DNA from: CAWFGW01 sp963815495
GTDB lineage: Bacteria; Bacteroidota; Bacteroidia; Cytophagales; JAAEPT01
Length of the DNA: 64,000 nucleotides
NCBI GenBank assembly: GCA_963815495.1
Contig: CAWFGW010000011.1
Location: forward strand, 138,316-202,315
Direction: 5' to 3'
Shown piece by piece: positions 15,774 through 26,900 of the stretch; the first letter of the stretch is position 1, and each line of letters begins with the position of its first letter. The translations under genes and the position numbers were made by a program. Below the pieces are notes generated by a model. That model worked only from the letters and a program-made list of their open reading frames with translations. It was not told the origin of the DNA and did not search any database.

Positions 15774-17162
15774 ATGAATGCAAAACAACAGACTTTAAAA
15801 GATTCCGTAAATTTTTCAGGAAAAGGTTTACATACAGGTGCTCCTGTAAATTTAACACTACAACCTGCCGCGATAGATTTCGGAATTAAGTTCCAACGAA
15901 TTGATTTAGAAGGAGAACCAATTATTGAAGCGGATGCGGATTTGGTTGTAGATGTTTCTAGAGGAACTACAATAGAAAAAAATGGTGCACGCGTGTCTAC
16001 TATTGAACATGTACTCTCTGCTCTTGTAGGTTTACAACTAGACAATATATTAATTCAACTTGATGGCCCCGAAGTACCAATTATGGATGGGAGTGCCCTA
16101 ACTTTTGTTGAAGGGATTGAGAAAATAGGGATTGAAGAACAAAATGCATTTAGAGAATACATTGAGTTAGATCACGCTATTTATTATAATGACCCCGACA
16201 GGGAAGTGGAAATGGCTTTTCTTCCTTTAGATGACTATAGGGTAACTGTCATGGTTGACTACAACTCTGATGTACTTGGAAGTCAACACGCTACCCTCAA
16301 TGAATTTGCAGATTACAAAAAAGAAATCTCTCCTTGTAGAACATTTTGTTTTGTACATGAACTCGAATTTTTATTAAATCAAGGTCTTATTAAAGGCGGA
16401 GATTTAGATAATGCCGTTGTAGTTGTTGACCGTTCTGTAAAACAAGGAGATTTAGATCGTTTAGCAAAGTTATTTGGGAAAGGAGAGGTTAAAGTAAAAG
16501 AAGACGGTTGTTTAAACAACACTAACTTACGCTTTAAAAATGAGCCTGCTCGGCATAAATTGCTTGATGTAATGGGAGATTTAGCATTAGTTGGCAAGCC
16601 AATTAAAGGTCAAATCTTGGCTGCGCGTCCAGGTCATGCTGCTAATGTAGAGCTTGCTAAAAGAATTAAAAAGGCATATAAAGGCAAAAGAAAAACAGCC
16701 CCGAAATATGATCCTTCTGAAAAACCACTTTTAAATACTTCAGAAATATATAAAGCGCTTCCTCACCAACCTCCATTTCAATTGGTTGACAAAATCATTT
16801 ACTTGGATCATAAGTCAGTAGTTGGTGTAAAAAACGTCTCTATTGCTGAGCCGTATTTTATGGGACACTTTCCAGGCAATCCTGTAATGCCTGGAGTACT
16901 GCAACTTGAAACTATGGCTCAAGTAGGTGGTATTTTTGTCTTAAACACCGTGGATGATCCCGAAAATTACTGGACTTATTTCTTAGGTGTTAATGAGTGC
17001 AAATTTAGAAAACCCGTTTTACCGGGAGATACCCTAGTTATTCGTTGCGAATTATTAGCTCCGATAAAAAGAGGAATTGCTTTAATGAAAAGTGAAGCAT
17101 TTGTTGGAGATACCTTAGTGTGCGAAACAGAAATATTAGCAAATATTACGAGAAAAAATTAA
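15774..17162 (+). CDS. lpxC-fabZ: Bifunctional UDP-3-O-acyl-GlcNAc deacetylase / 3-hydroxyacyl-ACP dehydratase
   Basis: A 462-residue fusion characteristic of Bacteroidota. Residues ~1-305 are LpxC, the committed zinc deacetylase of lipid A synthesis: GKGLHTG near 17-23, zinc ligand His79 in STIEHVLSAL, then HKLLDVMGDL with zinc ligands, and catalytic His in RPGHA. Residues ~323-462 are FabZ, the dehydratase of fatty acid elongation: LPHQPPFQLVD, the catalytic His in GHFPGNPVMPGVL and Glu in QLETMAQ. The fusion puts the competing uses of 3-hydroxyacyl-ACP (lipid A versus phospholipid) on one polypeptide. lpxA follows after 5 bp. Confidence 0.97.
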   Translation: MNAKQQTLKDSVNFSGKGLHTGAPVNLTLQPAAIDFGIKFQRIDLEGEPIIEADADLVVDVSRGTTIEKNGARVSTIEHVLSALVGLQLDNILIQLDGPEVPIMDGSALTFVEGIEKIGIEEQNAFREYIELDHAIYYNDPDREVEMAFLPLDDYRVTVMVDYNSDVLGSQHATLNEFADYKKEISPCRTFCFVHELEFLLNQGLIKGGDLDNAVVVVDRSVKQGDLDRLAKLFGKGEVKVKEDGCLNNTNLRFKNEPARHKLLDVMGDLALVGKPIKGQILAARPGHAANVELAKRIKKAYKGKRKTAPKYDPSEKPLLNTSEIYKALPHQPPFQLVDKIIYLDHKSVVGVKNVSIAEPYFMGHFPGNPVMPGVLQLETMAQVGGIFVLNTVDDPENYWTYFLGVNECKFRKPVLPGDTLVIRCELLAPIKRGIALMKSEAFVGDTLVCETEILANITRKN

Positions 17163-17167
17163 TCTCC

Positions 17168-17953
17168 ATGAACCAACCCTTAGCTTATATTCATCCTGAG
17201 GCTAAAATTGCTAGAAATGTAGTAATTGAACCTTTCACAACCATACACAAAGATGTAGAAATTGGTGATGGAACTTGGATTGGTTCAAATGTAACAATCA
17301 TGGAAGGTGCTCGCATTGGAAAAAATGTAAAAATCTATCCTGGTGTAGTCATATCCTGTGTGCCTTCTGATTTAAAGTTTGATGGTGAATACACAACCTG
17401 CGTAATTAAAGATAATGCAATTATCAGAGAGTGCGCCACAATAAGTAGAGGTACTACTGATAAAAACACAACTATCATAGGAAGTAACACCCTAATTATG
17501 TCCTATGTGCATGTCGCGCACGATTGTATTGTCGGGGATAATTGTGTAATTGTAAATGCTGTGCAATTAGCCGGTCATGTGGAAGTAGGAGACTGGGCAA
17601 TCGTAGGTGGAACTTCTGCGATACATCAATTTGTAAAAGTGGGTGAACATTGCATGATTGCTGGCGGATCGAAAGTCAGAAAAGATATCCCTCCTTTTAC
17701 TAAAGCGGGAAGAGACCCGATGAGCTATTGTGGAGTAAACTCTATAGGATTGAGAAGAAGGGGCTTTTCTAATGAACAAATAAACGAAATACAGGATATC
17801 TATAGAACACTCTATCAAAAAGGGTATCATAACTCTAAAGCTGCTGACATTATTGAAATGGAAATGAAGCCGACAGAAGAACGAGATAAAATATTAAACT
17901 TTATCCGTAACTCAGATAGAGGTATCATGAAAGGATATTCATCTGGCCGATGA
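17168..17953 (+). CDS. lpxA: UDP-N-acetylglucosamine acyltransferase
   Basis: First step of lipid A synthesis: transfers 3-hydroxyacyl from ACP to O3 of UDP-GlcNAc. 261 residues from the ATG at 17168 (MNQPLAYIHPEAKIA); the frame is open 48 bp further upstream inside lpxC-fabZ, but the added residues are not LpxA-like. A left-handed beta-helix of hexapeptide repeats covers about 1-185. The catalytic His lies in SYVHVAHDC, with LAGHVEVGDWAIVGG after it, and a helical C-terminal domain follows (GFSNEQINEIQDIYRTLY). The stop overlaps the ABC ATPase start by 4 bp. Confidence 0.97.
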   Translation: MNQPLAYIHPEAKIARNVVIEPFTTIHKDVEIGDGTWIGSNVTIMEGARIGKNVKIYPGVVISCVPSDLKFDGEYTTCVIKDNAIIRECATISRGTTDKNTTIIGSNTLIMSYVHVAHDCIVGDNCVIVNAVQLAGHVEVGDWAIVGGTSAIHQFVKVGEHCMIAGGSKVRKDIPPFTKAGRDPMSYCGVNSIGLRRRGFSNEQINEIQDIYRTLYQKGYHNSKAADIIEMEMKPTEERDKILNFIRNSDRGIMKGYSSGR

Positions 17954-18573
17954 AAATAGTGCTCGACAATTTAGGGAAACGATTTCACTATCACTGGATT
18001 TTTAACAACCTAAGTTTCGAGTTTGAGTCAAACAAATCATATGCGATAACAGGATCAAACGGTTCGGGTAAGTCTACCTTATTAAAAGTAATTGCTGGCG
18101 TAGATTCACCTAACAAAGGTATCATTGCTTATGTATTAGAAAATGAAGCTATTGATCCGAGTCAAATCCATAGAAACCTCACCATTGCTGCTCCTTATCA
18201 GGAATTAATTGAAGAACTCACATTGTCTGAACTATTAGCTTTTCATCTAAAATTTCGTGAATTAACCATCTCGAAAAAAGATTTTTTACTTGAAACAATG
18301 CTTGAAAACTCAGCAAACAAGTTAATCAAAGACTTCTCCTCGGGTATGAAACAACGAGTTAAATTAGGGTTAGCATTATTCACCAAAACAGCATGTACCC
18401 TTCTTGATGAACCTACAACAAATATGGATCAACAAGGAATCGATTGGTATCTAGCTACGATCAAAAAAATTATAGGTTCAAGAACACTAATTATCAGTTC
18501 GAACATGGCTTATGAATATGATTTTTGCGATGCTACTATTGCTGTTGAGTCTTACAAGCTCGTCAATAACTAG
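17950..18573 (+). CDS. ABC-type ATPase subunit
   Basis: A 207-residue stand-alone ABC ATPase. Walker A is GSNGSGKST near residues 37-45, signature FSSGMKQR near 130, Walker B CTLLDEPTTNMD near 150. The H-loop position near the C-terminus (SSNMAYEYDFCDA) lacks a clear switch His, which is unusual. No permease lies beside it. It is coupled to lpxA by a 4-bp overlap, so it is transcribed with lipid A genes; a link to lipid export is only positional. The stop codon overlaps the convergent mutS2 stop by 4 bp. Confidence 0.85.
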   Translation: MKIVLDNLGKRFHYHWIFNNLSFEFESNKSYAITGSNGSGKSTLLKVIAGVDSPNKGIIAYVLENEAIDPSQIHRNLTIAAPYQELIEELTLSELLAFHLKFRELTISKKDFLLETMLENSANKLIKDFSSGMKQRVKLGLALFTKTACTLLDEPTTNMDQQGIDWYLATIKKIIGSRTLIISSNMAYEYDFCDATIAVESYKLVNN

Positions 18574-20915
18574 GTAAATTTAACAATAGTTACCCCATCG
18601 CCCCCAAAATCAGGATGTTCTTCATTTAATTCACCTACATGTTTACTTTTTCCAAAAATTGATTTCACAAGCTTTTTAAGCACCCCTGTTCCTCTCCCAT
18701 GAATGATTTTCACCTCATGCACAGACAACACCAAAGCATCATCGAGATAACGCTCTAACAACTCCTGAGCTTCTTGGCCTGACTTTCCTCTGATATCTAT
18801 TGTAGATTCGAATTCCTGGCGTTGTTGAATGGATACCTTATGGCTCTGCTTATGTTTAGTTTGCTCTTGTTGGTGTCCTTGTACGAGCGTGTGTTTTTTC
18901 ACCCGTAATTTCAACTCGCCAATTGCCACATCCACTATTTGTCCCGAAATAGCTAGTACCTCTCCCACGGACTCACTCCCGATCAACTTTACTTTTTGTC
19001 CTACTTTTAATTCTTTAATCGGCTGATCCCTAACTATAGGTTTGGGTAATTCCGATAATTTGTAACGCTCTTCTATTTTCTTGACCTCTTCTCGCGCTTC
19101 TTTTAAAGAATCAGTACCTTTCTGAAACTTGGCATTGGAAATTTTATCCAGTTGTTTTCTAGTAGTTTGTAACAAGTCACTAACTTCTTGTCGTGCTTTA
19201 CTGAGTAGATTATGTTTACTTTCCTGATAAAAATTTACTAATTCTTGATATTGTTTTTGCAGCTTATCTAACTCAATTTGTTGTTTGGAGATATTTCTAG
19301 CATTTTTCTCTAACTCAACCTCTCGTTCATTCAACTGCTTTAACTTTTCATCATAGGAGATTTTATCTTGAGTGAAACGCGCTTTTGCACTTTCCAAAAT
19401 ATATTGAGGAACACCTACATTCGCAGCAACTTCAAAAGCAAAAGATCGACCAGGAGTACCTACATTCAAGGTATATAGAGGCGTCATTTCTTTAGTGTCA
19501 AACTGCATCGCTCCATTTAACCCACCTGGTTCACTACCAATCTGTTTTACTTCTTCATAATGTGTACTTACCACACCAAAAGATTTTGCTTTAAGTAATT
19601 CTAACAAAATCTCTGAAGCAATTTTACCACCTGATTCAGGATCAGTTCCAGCACCAAATTCGTCTAATAAAAATAACGTTGATTGGTCTGCGGTCTTCAG
19701 CAGCTTTGACATCCGTGTCATGTGTGCGGTATAGGTACTCAATTCATCCTGAACGGATTGATCATCGCCAATGTCTGCAACTATAGCGTTAAAAACTGAA
19801 AGTATGGAACTTGAATCAATAGGCAGTAACATTCCTGCTTGCAACATCAGCTGGAGTAAACCAACGGTTTTTAACAACACAGACTTACCACCTGCATTAG
19901 GACCAGAAAGTACTAAAACCCGTGTTTTGTAATCAAGCTTTAAATTAAACGGAATGGTAGCTCCAGCACCGTAGATCAATACCAGATTCGGGTTTCGTGC
20001 GCCTTTAATATCTAAGACAGGTTTATCAAACACTAATTGCGGTTTTTCAGCACCCATCTGCTTTGCCAGTTTGGCTTTGGCAATGATAAAATCAAAAACA
20101 GCTATTTGGTTTAATGTTTCCTTTAAATAAGATGTATGAAAGGTGACTTGATCCGTGAGCTCTTTAAATATTAAGTATTTAATTCTCCTTTCTTCGATTT
20201 CTAACTCCCTTAATTCATTATTCAAATTAAGGATAGAAGAGGGCTCTATATAGGTGGTTTGACCTGAAGCCGATTCATCATGTATTAAACCATCTACTTG
20301 ACGTTTGTATTCCGAGAAAAGTGGTAAAACGATTCGTCCATTAATAATTGTTGGTTGGGCATCAGAGGCTGCTCGTCCTTTTTCAATATGCACTTTGAGT
20401 AGATTAACTGCTTTCTCGCGAATGGAAGATGATATGGAGTTGATTTCCTTTGAAACACGCTTTAGTTCAGGATTTGCATTAATGTTTAGTTCACCAGTAG
20501 GAAGAATAAAATGTGAAAGCCGATCATAAAGCGCTCTAGGGTAGTCATATGTTTCCACCAGCTTATTTAAAGCCTTAAGGTTGGTGTTTTTTTGAACTGC
20601 AAACAAGATGATATCTATTGTTGACAATAGATCTAACACCAATTTTAAGTCAGATTCAAAAAGGACTATCCCTGACTTATTCAATTTTGGAAAAATAAGC
20701 GCCATTGCGCTATGATCTTTATCTATTAAGTTAACCCCTGTGTCTAATAACTTAACTGCTTCTTCTACTTCTAAAAGTTGCTGGTTAATAATTTCTGGCT
20801 TCGTATTAATTTGAATCGACTTCAAATATTTTTCTCTTGAGAACTGCATCTTAGTCAACTTATGCAATTCATCAAGTAGTTCTTGAAAGCCTAATTTTTT
20901 AAAGGTGTTATCCAT
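18570..20915 (-). CDS. mutS2: MutS2 endonuclease
   Basis: A 781-residue MutS2: MutS-like core and clamp (about 1-320), ATPase (Walker A GPNAGGKSVLLK near 337, Walker B LFLLDEFGAGTDPESG near 415), a long coiled coil (about 520-640), a KOW-like segment, and a C-terminal Smr domain (about 705-781) with IDIRGKS and the IIHGRGTGVL motif. It lacks the mismatch-binding domain of MutS. Family roles include suppression of homologous recombination and rescue of collided ribosomes. It lies downstream of the giant surface protein gene, separated from it by a hairpin terminator. Confidence 0.95.
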   Translation of the reverse strand: MDNTFKKLGFQELLDELHKLTKMQFSREKYLKSIQINTKPEIINQQLLEVEEAVKLLDTGVNLIDKDHSAMALIFPKLNKSGIVLFESDLKLVLDLLSTIDIILFAVQKNTNLKALNKLVETYDYPRALYDRLSHFILPTGELNINANPELKRVSKEINSISSSIREKAVNLLKVHIEKGRAASDAQPTIINGRIVLPLFSEYKRQVDGLIHDESASGQTTYIEPSSILNLNNELRELEIEERRIKYLIFKELTDQVTFHTSYLKETLNQIAVFDFIIAKAKLAKQMGAEKPQLVFDKPVLDIKGARNPNLVLIYGAGATIPFNLKLDYKTRVLVLSGPNAGGKSVLLKTVGLLQLMLQAGMLLPIDSSSILSVFNAIVADIGDDQSVQDELSTYTAHMTRMSKLLKTADQSTLFLLDEFGAGTDPESGGKIASEILLELLKAKSFGVVSTHYEEVKQIGSEPGGLNGAMQFDTKEMTPLYTLNVGTPGRSFAFEVAANVGVPQYILESAKARFTQDKISYDEKLKQLNEREVELEKNARNISKQQIELDKLQKQYQELVNFYQESKHNLLSKARQEVSDLLQTTRKQLDKISNAKFQKGTDSLKEAREEVKKIEERYKLSELPKPIVRDQPIKELKVGQKVKLIGSESVGEVLAISGQIVDVAIGELKLRVKKHTLVQGHQQEQTKHKQSHKVSIQQRQEFESTIDIRGKSGQEAQELLERYLDDALVLSVHEVKIIHGRGTGVLKKLVKSIFGKSKHVGELNEEHPDFGGDGVTIVKFT

Positions 20916-20920
20916 AATGT

Positions 20921-20958
20921 AAAACTAAAAAAGGTTTGAGTCTAGACCCAAACCTTTT
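20921..20958 (-). terminator. Intrinsic terminator of the giant surface protein gene
   Basis: Arms 20929-20938 and 20949-20958 pair perfectly (10 bp), with an inner GTC/GAC stem. Read on the minus strand the hairpin is followed by a T-rich run toward 20921. It separates the giant gene from mutS2. Confidence 0.75.
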
Positions 20959-20986
20959 CATAAAGATTGATTAAAATATTTAATCG

Positions 20987-23900
20987 CTATTTAGTAATTA
21001 TAAGCACTTCTTTTTCTACCCAAATAATACCACTAGTAACTATGGTATAAACACCAGAGGCTAACTTAGAGACATCTAATTTAACATTCTCACCATTTAA
21101 TGATTGAGTTAAGACAAGCTCTCCAAGTGAAGAATAAATACTTACCGACTTGATGTCATTTTTAGCAGAGCCAACATATATCTCACCAGAAGTAGGATTA
21201 GGATATATATTACTGAAACCACCAAGCTGTACAAACACTGCTCTGATTTCAAAGGTCTGTGATTTACCATCTAAATCTGTTTGTTTCAATCGGTAATATG
21301 ACAGGCCTGACACAGCCTTTGAATCAATGAATTCATATGGAACCTCACTTAAACTATTGCCTTTTGAAAACACTTTCCCAACGGGGATAAAGTTCACTCC
21401 ATCAACAGACCGTTCAATAGTAAAATATTCATTGTTTTTTTCTGTCAAAGTTACCCAAGTAATATTCACAGAACTTCCAATTGCTTCTACATCAAAAGAT
21501 AATAATTGAATTGGAAGCGGAATATCTGTAGTTGCAATTGCAAATTGGGAAAATCCTGTCCAACCTAAACGTTCGGCATAACCACTAGCAATAGTTCTAC
21601 CAGCTGTGCCCGTATCAGGAACTGTTGTGTTTTCCCCATCATCATCCCAATCAGCATAATCAGTTGAAGCTGTTGGTCGCTTTACTAGGGCAAACAAATT
21701 ATCAGATAAACCTGTGATATTTGCTATGTATGCTCTAATACCATAACTACCTGTTCCAATAGGTGCATCAGGTGTTAACGTCCATATAGCTTGTTCTCCC
21801 GTAACAGCTAAGTACGTTGCTCCACCATTATATTCCTCTAAAAACACATTCCCATCAACATTATTCCCTGACTCAGTTATTCCATCTACAGAACCATCAA
21901 TGTAGTTTAATCCAGTCATATTATTGTTTAAGACATCAATTCGGAAATAATCTGTTGCAGCGGTACCTTTGGCAATAGGGAATTGATACGTGCTTGTATT
22001 AGAAGCGATAAAACGTCTTAGGTTTCCTTCAACAAAAGTGGAACTAGACCACCCTGAATAACTGGAAGGTAATGTGTTCGACAAAATCAACCGATTTATA
22101 CCCGTAGATACTATTCCATCTGTTTGAATAAACAACCCACTTATTTCTACATCATTATTCAATAGGAGAGCAGTGCCTATAGCACTATTATTAAGTGTTA
22201 CATTATTAAATGTTTCTTTACCACCAGCATGAGTAATTGTTTGTAGTGTAGAACTACTGAAATTAACGTTACCTGTATTTTCATTAAATCCAGCAGAAGC
22301 AACTGTATTGTTATTCACCCAATCACCTAGAATAGAAAGCGTTCTACTTTGAGCATCTAGTACTGAATTATCACTAATAGTGAGGTTGTTATTAATTATT
22401 AAATCAGTTAGAAGACTAACTTTTGAAGCTCCAGTATTAGATACCGTTAGGTTATAGAATGTATCTGAACCACCAAATTGAGAAATGTTTTGGTCACTAG
22501 TCCCGTCTAACACAACCGAACCAGTTCCTGCTTCAAAACCAACATTAGCAGTTACACGATTATTAATCCAGTTTCCTGACAAATTAATGGTGTGACTAGG
22601 GTCAGCAACCCGAAATGTTCCAGCATTAATATTTAAATCACAGTTAATGTCTAGGATTGTCCCCGTCTCTATTGTACCATTTGATGGTGTACTACTACTA
22701 ATCGTAATCCCACAGAAAGGATGATTAGATGAAATAGACTGAACTCCAGTTGCGTTAGTAAATACTATTTCTGAATTATTACCTGAATTAAATGTACCTA
22801 AAGTACTCAACCAAGAACCTCCTAACTTTATTTCTGTCATTGAAGAATTATCTATTGTAAGTACACCTTCAACAATAATAGAGTCAGCTACAGTTAATCC
22901 TGCGTTGGAGTTTATGGTTAATAATCCACCTGTTTGAATAAGCAAATCATCAGCTAATCCATCCACTACTAAGACTGGGTCAAAAGGTGTAGTAGAGGCA
23001 TCCGGTATAATGACATCTGTAATTGAAGTAGGAATTAAGTCTGGAATCACCACGTTTAACTGTGGCGTCCAATTATTAGGGTCTATCCAAGAAGAACTAC
23101 CACCTAAACCCGTCCAGATTAAGTCAGCATCCCACTCTACTAAACCCAAAGGATCATTATCAAATTCTTCTCCTTGGAAAACACCGATAGCAAAATAAAA
23201 TTTAATCTTTCCTGCTCCGTTAGACTTTCTAACATTGGATGCTCCGCCACCTGGGTTCAAAAGGAATTCAACATATTCAATTTGATCATTTCCTATCAAA
23301 TTTTGAGTATTACTAAATGTTATATATGTTCCTGCAGGCGTCCCGTCAGTAAATGTTCCATAAGATAAATTGTTCGTCAAATCAAGCACACTTCCTGATT
23401 GGAAATTCAAACCGGATACATTTAAATTTTTAATCGTATAATATCGAGCTTCTAAAGTTCCTCCATTTGCTATCGTAAATGAATATTTAGTACTACCAGA
23501 TTGATTAGTTAAAGTAGCTCTATTGGAAAGGTCATCACCCAATAGTTTAAACAAACCACCTGTAGAGACTATAATGCCACCACCATTTGCTATTCTAACT
23601 TCTGAACCAGCATCAGCGATAAAAGTCCCTCCATTTACCCTTAGCAAGTCAGAACCTATTGCGTTCCCAACATACCACGAGTTTCCATTTAATTCAATTG
23701 TTCCAGCACTCACCGTAGTGATATTATCTACCTGAATGTCAGAGCCAACTAGTAAAACCCCAGTACCAGACATTTCCACATCGTAGAAATCTGTGGTTGA
23801 GCCATCAAGGTTAGAGGTTGTTAAAGTTGTAAAATTAACACTCCCGGTTCGTGCTCTGAATGTACCATTGTTAATAAAATCACCCTCCACAGAAATATCG

Positions 23901-26900
23901 AATCCATTATTTGAAACATCAAGTGTTCCGTTAAGTATCCTAATATCATTATCTACCACAATATCAGTACCTAACAACACAATATTCCCTACCGCATCTA
24001 TATCTAAATTATAAAATGGCGATGTACCATTATCTAAAGTAAGCGTCCCAGATGTAGAAGAGAGAATAACTTTTCCAGCGGAACCATAAGTATAAATACC
24101 ACCATCAACCCTTGACCAATCCCCTCTAACTTCTAATATGTCATTGTCTGTATTTGTTCTAATGACACCTTCTATTAACAGATTATCATAAACGACTAAA
24201 TCAGATCCGGTATCATCAGATGTGGAAATAATTACAATAGCACTCGACTCAATAGTTAGTTTCTGACACATAGCGCCAGAAGCATTTATTATAGGTTGGT
24301 TGGTCACAAATGGAATAATTGCATCCAACAAACTATCAGGCACTTGGGTCGGTCCAGATGTTGCAGACCAATTGGCAACATCAAACCAATCCGTGTTTTT
24401 ATTGCCAGTCCAAATCATTTTTCTAGGACCAGTCCAAAGAATCAAATCATTGGGATCATTCTCATAGTTTTCTCCTGATAAAGTTCCCGTTGCACTATAA
24501 AATTCTATTGTATCAGCTGATGATACTGTTTTTGCGACATTTATAGTTCCAGAACCAGGGTTGGTAGGAAAACTGACATTCTCAATTCTACTGCCATTAG
24601 CGGTCGTGAATTTTTGAGTGTTTTCAACACGCAAGCACACCCCCCCTGTTGATGGATTAGAAAAGGTTCCGTTAGAGAAGTTATTTACATTGTCAATAGT
24701 TGCCGTGTTATTTATCACAATACCTTGACTGGACATATATCTAAATGCATAATATTGTGCACCGATTGAACCATTCACAACAAAATTATAGTCGCCATTA
24801 TTATATCTTCGAGTTACAGTAGCTGGATTACTTATTGTGCCGATTATTTCGAAAGAACCAGCTGGAGTGACCGTTAAGGATGTTTGATTTCCTAATAATA
24901 GTTCACTTCCTTCATTTAATACTAAATCGCCATTAACAGTTACAGCATCATTAATATTCGTTCCTAGGTTTGCTGTAAATCCATCTAATTTTACTTTACC
25001 ACCCATTAAGTTAAAATCCCCATTAACTATTAAATCAGATGTTAAATTATAAACGGTATTTGAAGTAGCGTTTACTTTCAAGTCTGCAAATATAGACCCA
25101 TTACCTCTAATTGATAAGTCACTGGATAGCGATGAATTAACTGAACTATTTAGTTCGTATACCCCAGCAGTAGCAAAGATACCACTTCCTGTAGCTTCTA
25201 AACTACCTCCTACAAATGCAGTGAAACCGTTACCAACACCAGCCAGTGTAAAAAGACCATCTGTAACAGAGAGTGTACTGTCTATATAGATATCAGCACC
25301 ATCTACATCAACATTTGAAGAAGTGTTTGAAACTTCCAGATCCCAGAATTTTTTATTACCATCAATGGGATGCTCACCAGGATTAATTCGTTGATTTACA
25401 TTACCATTGAAAATAACTTTTCCTTTTTGAGCAATGAATGATCCACCGGCATCATTGTACCAATTTCTACCAATAGAGATGTTATAATTATTAGACGAAA
25501 CATCTAAAGTCGCATCAGTTATAATTAAATCTCTTTTCACCCCAACATCACCCAAGGCAATTGTTTTGGTACTTAACCCTTGCAAATATAAATTACCATA
25601 CGAGATGCCTCCAAGAATAATTTGATTTCCTGTACCATCATAGTATGTGGAACTAGTTTCTCCGATTGAATAATTCGCAAAACCAGAAGGGAAATTATTC
25701 GCACCATCAACATAAATAAACTCGTTATTCTCAAGTGTAAAAGTTCCCACTCCCGTTGTATTATTTAATACATGTTGCTGGGTATAAAACCTATTGATCG
25801 AATTAGAAATATTAACATCGGAAGTAACACTAACATCTCCTTCCAAATTAATCCTTGAAGATCCTGTGAAAGCCAGTCTATTAAACTTCGCATTAAAAAT
25901 ATTTTGGCTTCCTCCATTTCTATCGAAAGTTATTGTTCCTGCATTTAAAGGAAATGCTCCCGTTCCAATCCAGTTAACACCAGAAAATGTATGAGACTCT
26001 CCACCATCGTCAAATGAACCTGTTGCATTAATAGTTACATCATCATTCATATCAATTGAGCTACCCACTTGTGCTTGCAGACAACCATTGACAATCAATT
26101 CATCATTTATTGTAAGCAATCCGCTTACAGAAGCACACCCAGAACTGGAAATAGTAAGGTTATCAAAAACACCGTTAGTGATTATTTGATCGACTCCATC
26201 AAAATCTACAGTTCCATTTGTAGAAGTTGAAAAAGCACCACTTAAATCATTCCAATCTCCAGCTACTGTATAAACATACCCGTTTGTTGCTGGAGATATT
26301 GTTCCTCCGTTTATACTTAAATCCCCGTTAATATCAAGATCACCCACAATATTGTAAGTAGCTGACCCACTAAAAACTACATTATGAAAAGACTGGTCAT
26401 CATGGTCAATTGAAACTGGACTTGACAAACCTAAAAACTCAACTTTTGCCCCACCATTTGAAAAGGAAGAATTATTTGTGATAAACCAACTTTCACCTAC
26501 CAAAATATCACTTGAATCATCCTCAACTACTATTGAAGTTGATAAATTGCCAGTCCCTAGTTGAATTTCTCCTAGTACTTTTAAATCTAAACCATCTCTA
26601 ATATTTAATGAAACAGCATTCGCTGACAATCTTAAATTCTTGGCAAAAGCTGTATCAGATGACTCAGCAGTAAGTTCTATGATGGGTAAAAATGGCCTTG
26701 ATTTGATAATTGCTGTTTTCGTTATATCTGGAACTCCATTATCCCAGTTACCTGAAACAAACCAGTCGTTGACACCAGCTGGATCTCCTCCTACCCAATT
26801 TGTAATGGTATTTGCAGGCCAAACTATTCTCCCGCCTAAACCAGGTCCAGCGGTCTCATCCTCATATTCGAAACCAGCTAAAGCTCCATTCACATTATCA

